A stretch of 64,000 bases of DNA from Cololabis saira (taxonomy: Eukaryota; Chordata; Actinopteri; Beloniformes; Belonidae). Numbering within the stretch: the stretch's first letter is position 1; each line of letters opens with the position of its first letter. The DNA lies in the NCBI RefSeq assembly GCF_033807715.1, contig NC_084592.1, positions 24,896,001 to 24,960,000 of the forward strand, written 5' to 3'. The translations under genes and the position numbers were made by a program. Below the pieces are notes generated by a model, which saw nothing but the letters and a program-made list of their open reading frames with translations, searched no databases and had not been told where the DNA came from. Below, piece after piece: positions 63,589 to 64,000 of the stretch.

Positions 63589-63593
<5 letters not shown>
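62581..63593. other. unassigned sequence
   Basis: Nothing recognised on either strand. Confidence 0.35.
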
Positions 63594-63643
<50 letters not shown>

Positions 63644-63644
63644 G

Positions 63645-63695
<51 letters not shown>

Positions 63696-63696
63696 G

Positions 63697-63760
<64 letters not shown>
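63594..63760. repeat. compound (TA)n array of about 165 bp
   Basis: Three AT/TA blocks are separated by TACGCAATAT (about 63641) and ATACCGTATG (about 63692). The two interruptions show point changes within one original tract. Confidence 0.95.
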
Positions 63761-63767
<7 letters not shown>

Positions 63768-64000
63768 GTATGTTTGCTTACAAAGGTCATGTCTGTTTCT
63801 GTTAATGTTCATATACTAATTTCTAAAATAAACAGCCAAACACACCATCCTATTTTCAAAAACAACTGCATAAATGTTATTTGATGTTGCTGCCAGTGGT
63901 TTTAGGCCTACAGCTTACATTCACCACGAGAATGTCGATGGAAAGTCTCATTCTGGTGAGGCTGCCTGCCAGGTCACACTCTGGGATTAAGATTCTTAGA
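63761..64000. other. right-edge sequence
   Basis: Nothing recognised in the last 240 bases. Confidence 0.4.

Overview
The window is vertebrate nuclear DNA, almost certainly from a teleost fish and probably a percomorph (the clade is inference). The evidence is one spliced gene whose product is recognisable as C3orf38, set in AT-rich DNA full of retroelement 3' ends, tRNA-derived SINEs, hAT and other DNA transposons, and long dinucleotide arrays. No bacterial gene organisation, CRISPR array, rRNA gene or convincing free-standing tRNA gene was seen.

Layout. Positions 1-4384 are a repeat pile-up: two LINE 3' ends head to head, split by an L1/Tx1-like insertion that itself holds an L2 copy, then a Penelope-like fragment, another L2 and a SINE tail. 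Positions 5376-6139 carry the last two coding exons of C3orf38 on the + strand, separated by a 191-bp intron. Its 5' exon or exons are not in the window, so the repeat pile-up probably lies in an intron of more than 5 kb. Positions 6140-64000 show no gene I can defend. They hold a Rex1-like LINE (7375-8385), two hAT elements with exact 8-bp target duplications (15071-15791 and 29226-30335), complete SINEs with target duplications (21998-22199 and 30483-30851), an L2 broken by two SINEs (26080-28042), a 256-bp solo LTR with a 5-bp duplication (50807-51062), an unclassified 0.9-kb element with a terminal hairpin (52389-53287), a DNA transposon with a decayed Myb/SANT-like open frame (about 61120-61883), and a further L2 3' end (62050-62580).

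Simple repeats are prominent: five long (AT)n arrays, one inside a perfect 94-bp palindrome; a (TG)n array of about 128 bp; a (CTTT)n array of about 150 bp; and ten copies of GTCTA.

From memory of mammalian gene order, C3orf38 lies beside the large gene desert leading to EPHA3. If that synteny holds, the gene-poor 58 kb here would be part of that desert and may contain regulatory sequence that cannot be recognised from one genome. One exon-like open frame (56034-56215) deserves a search. The most unusual finds are the unclassified 52.4-kb element, a 28-nt block shared by the two hAT elements, and a SINE family present with and without its V-SINE core. I did not find a clear new multi-gene system.
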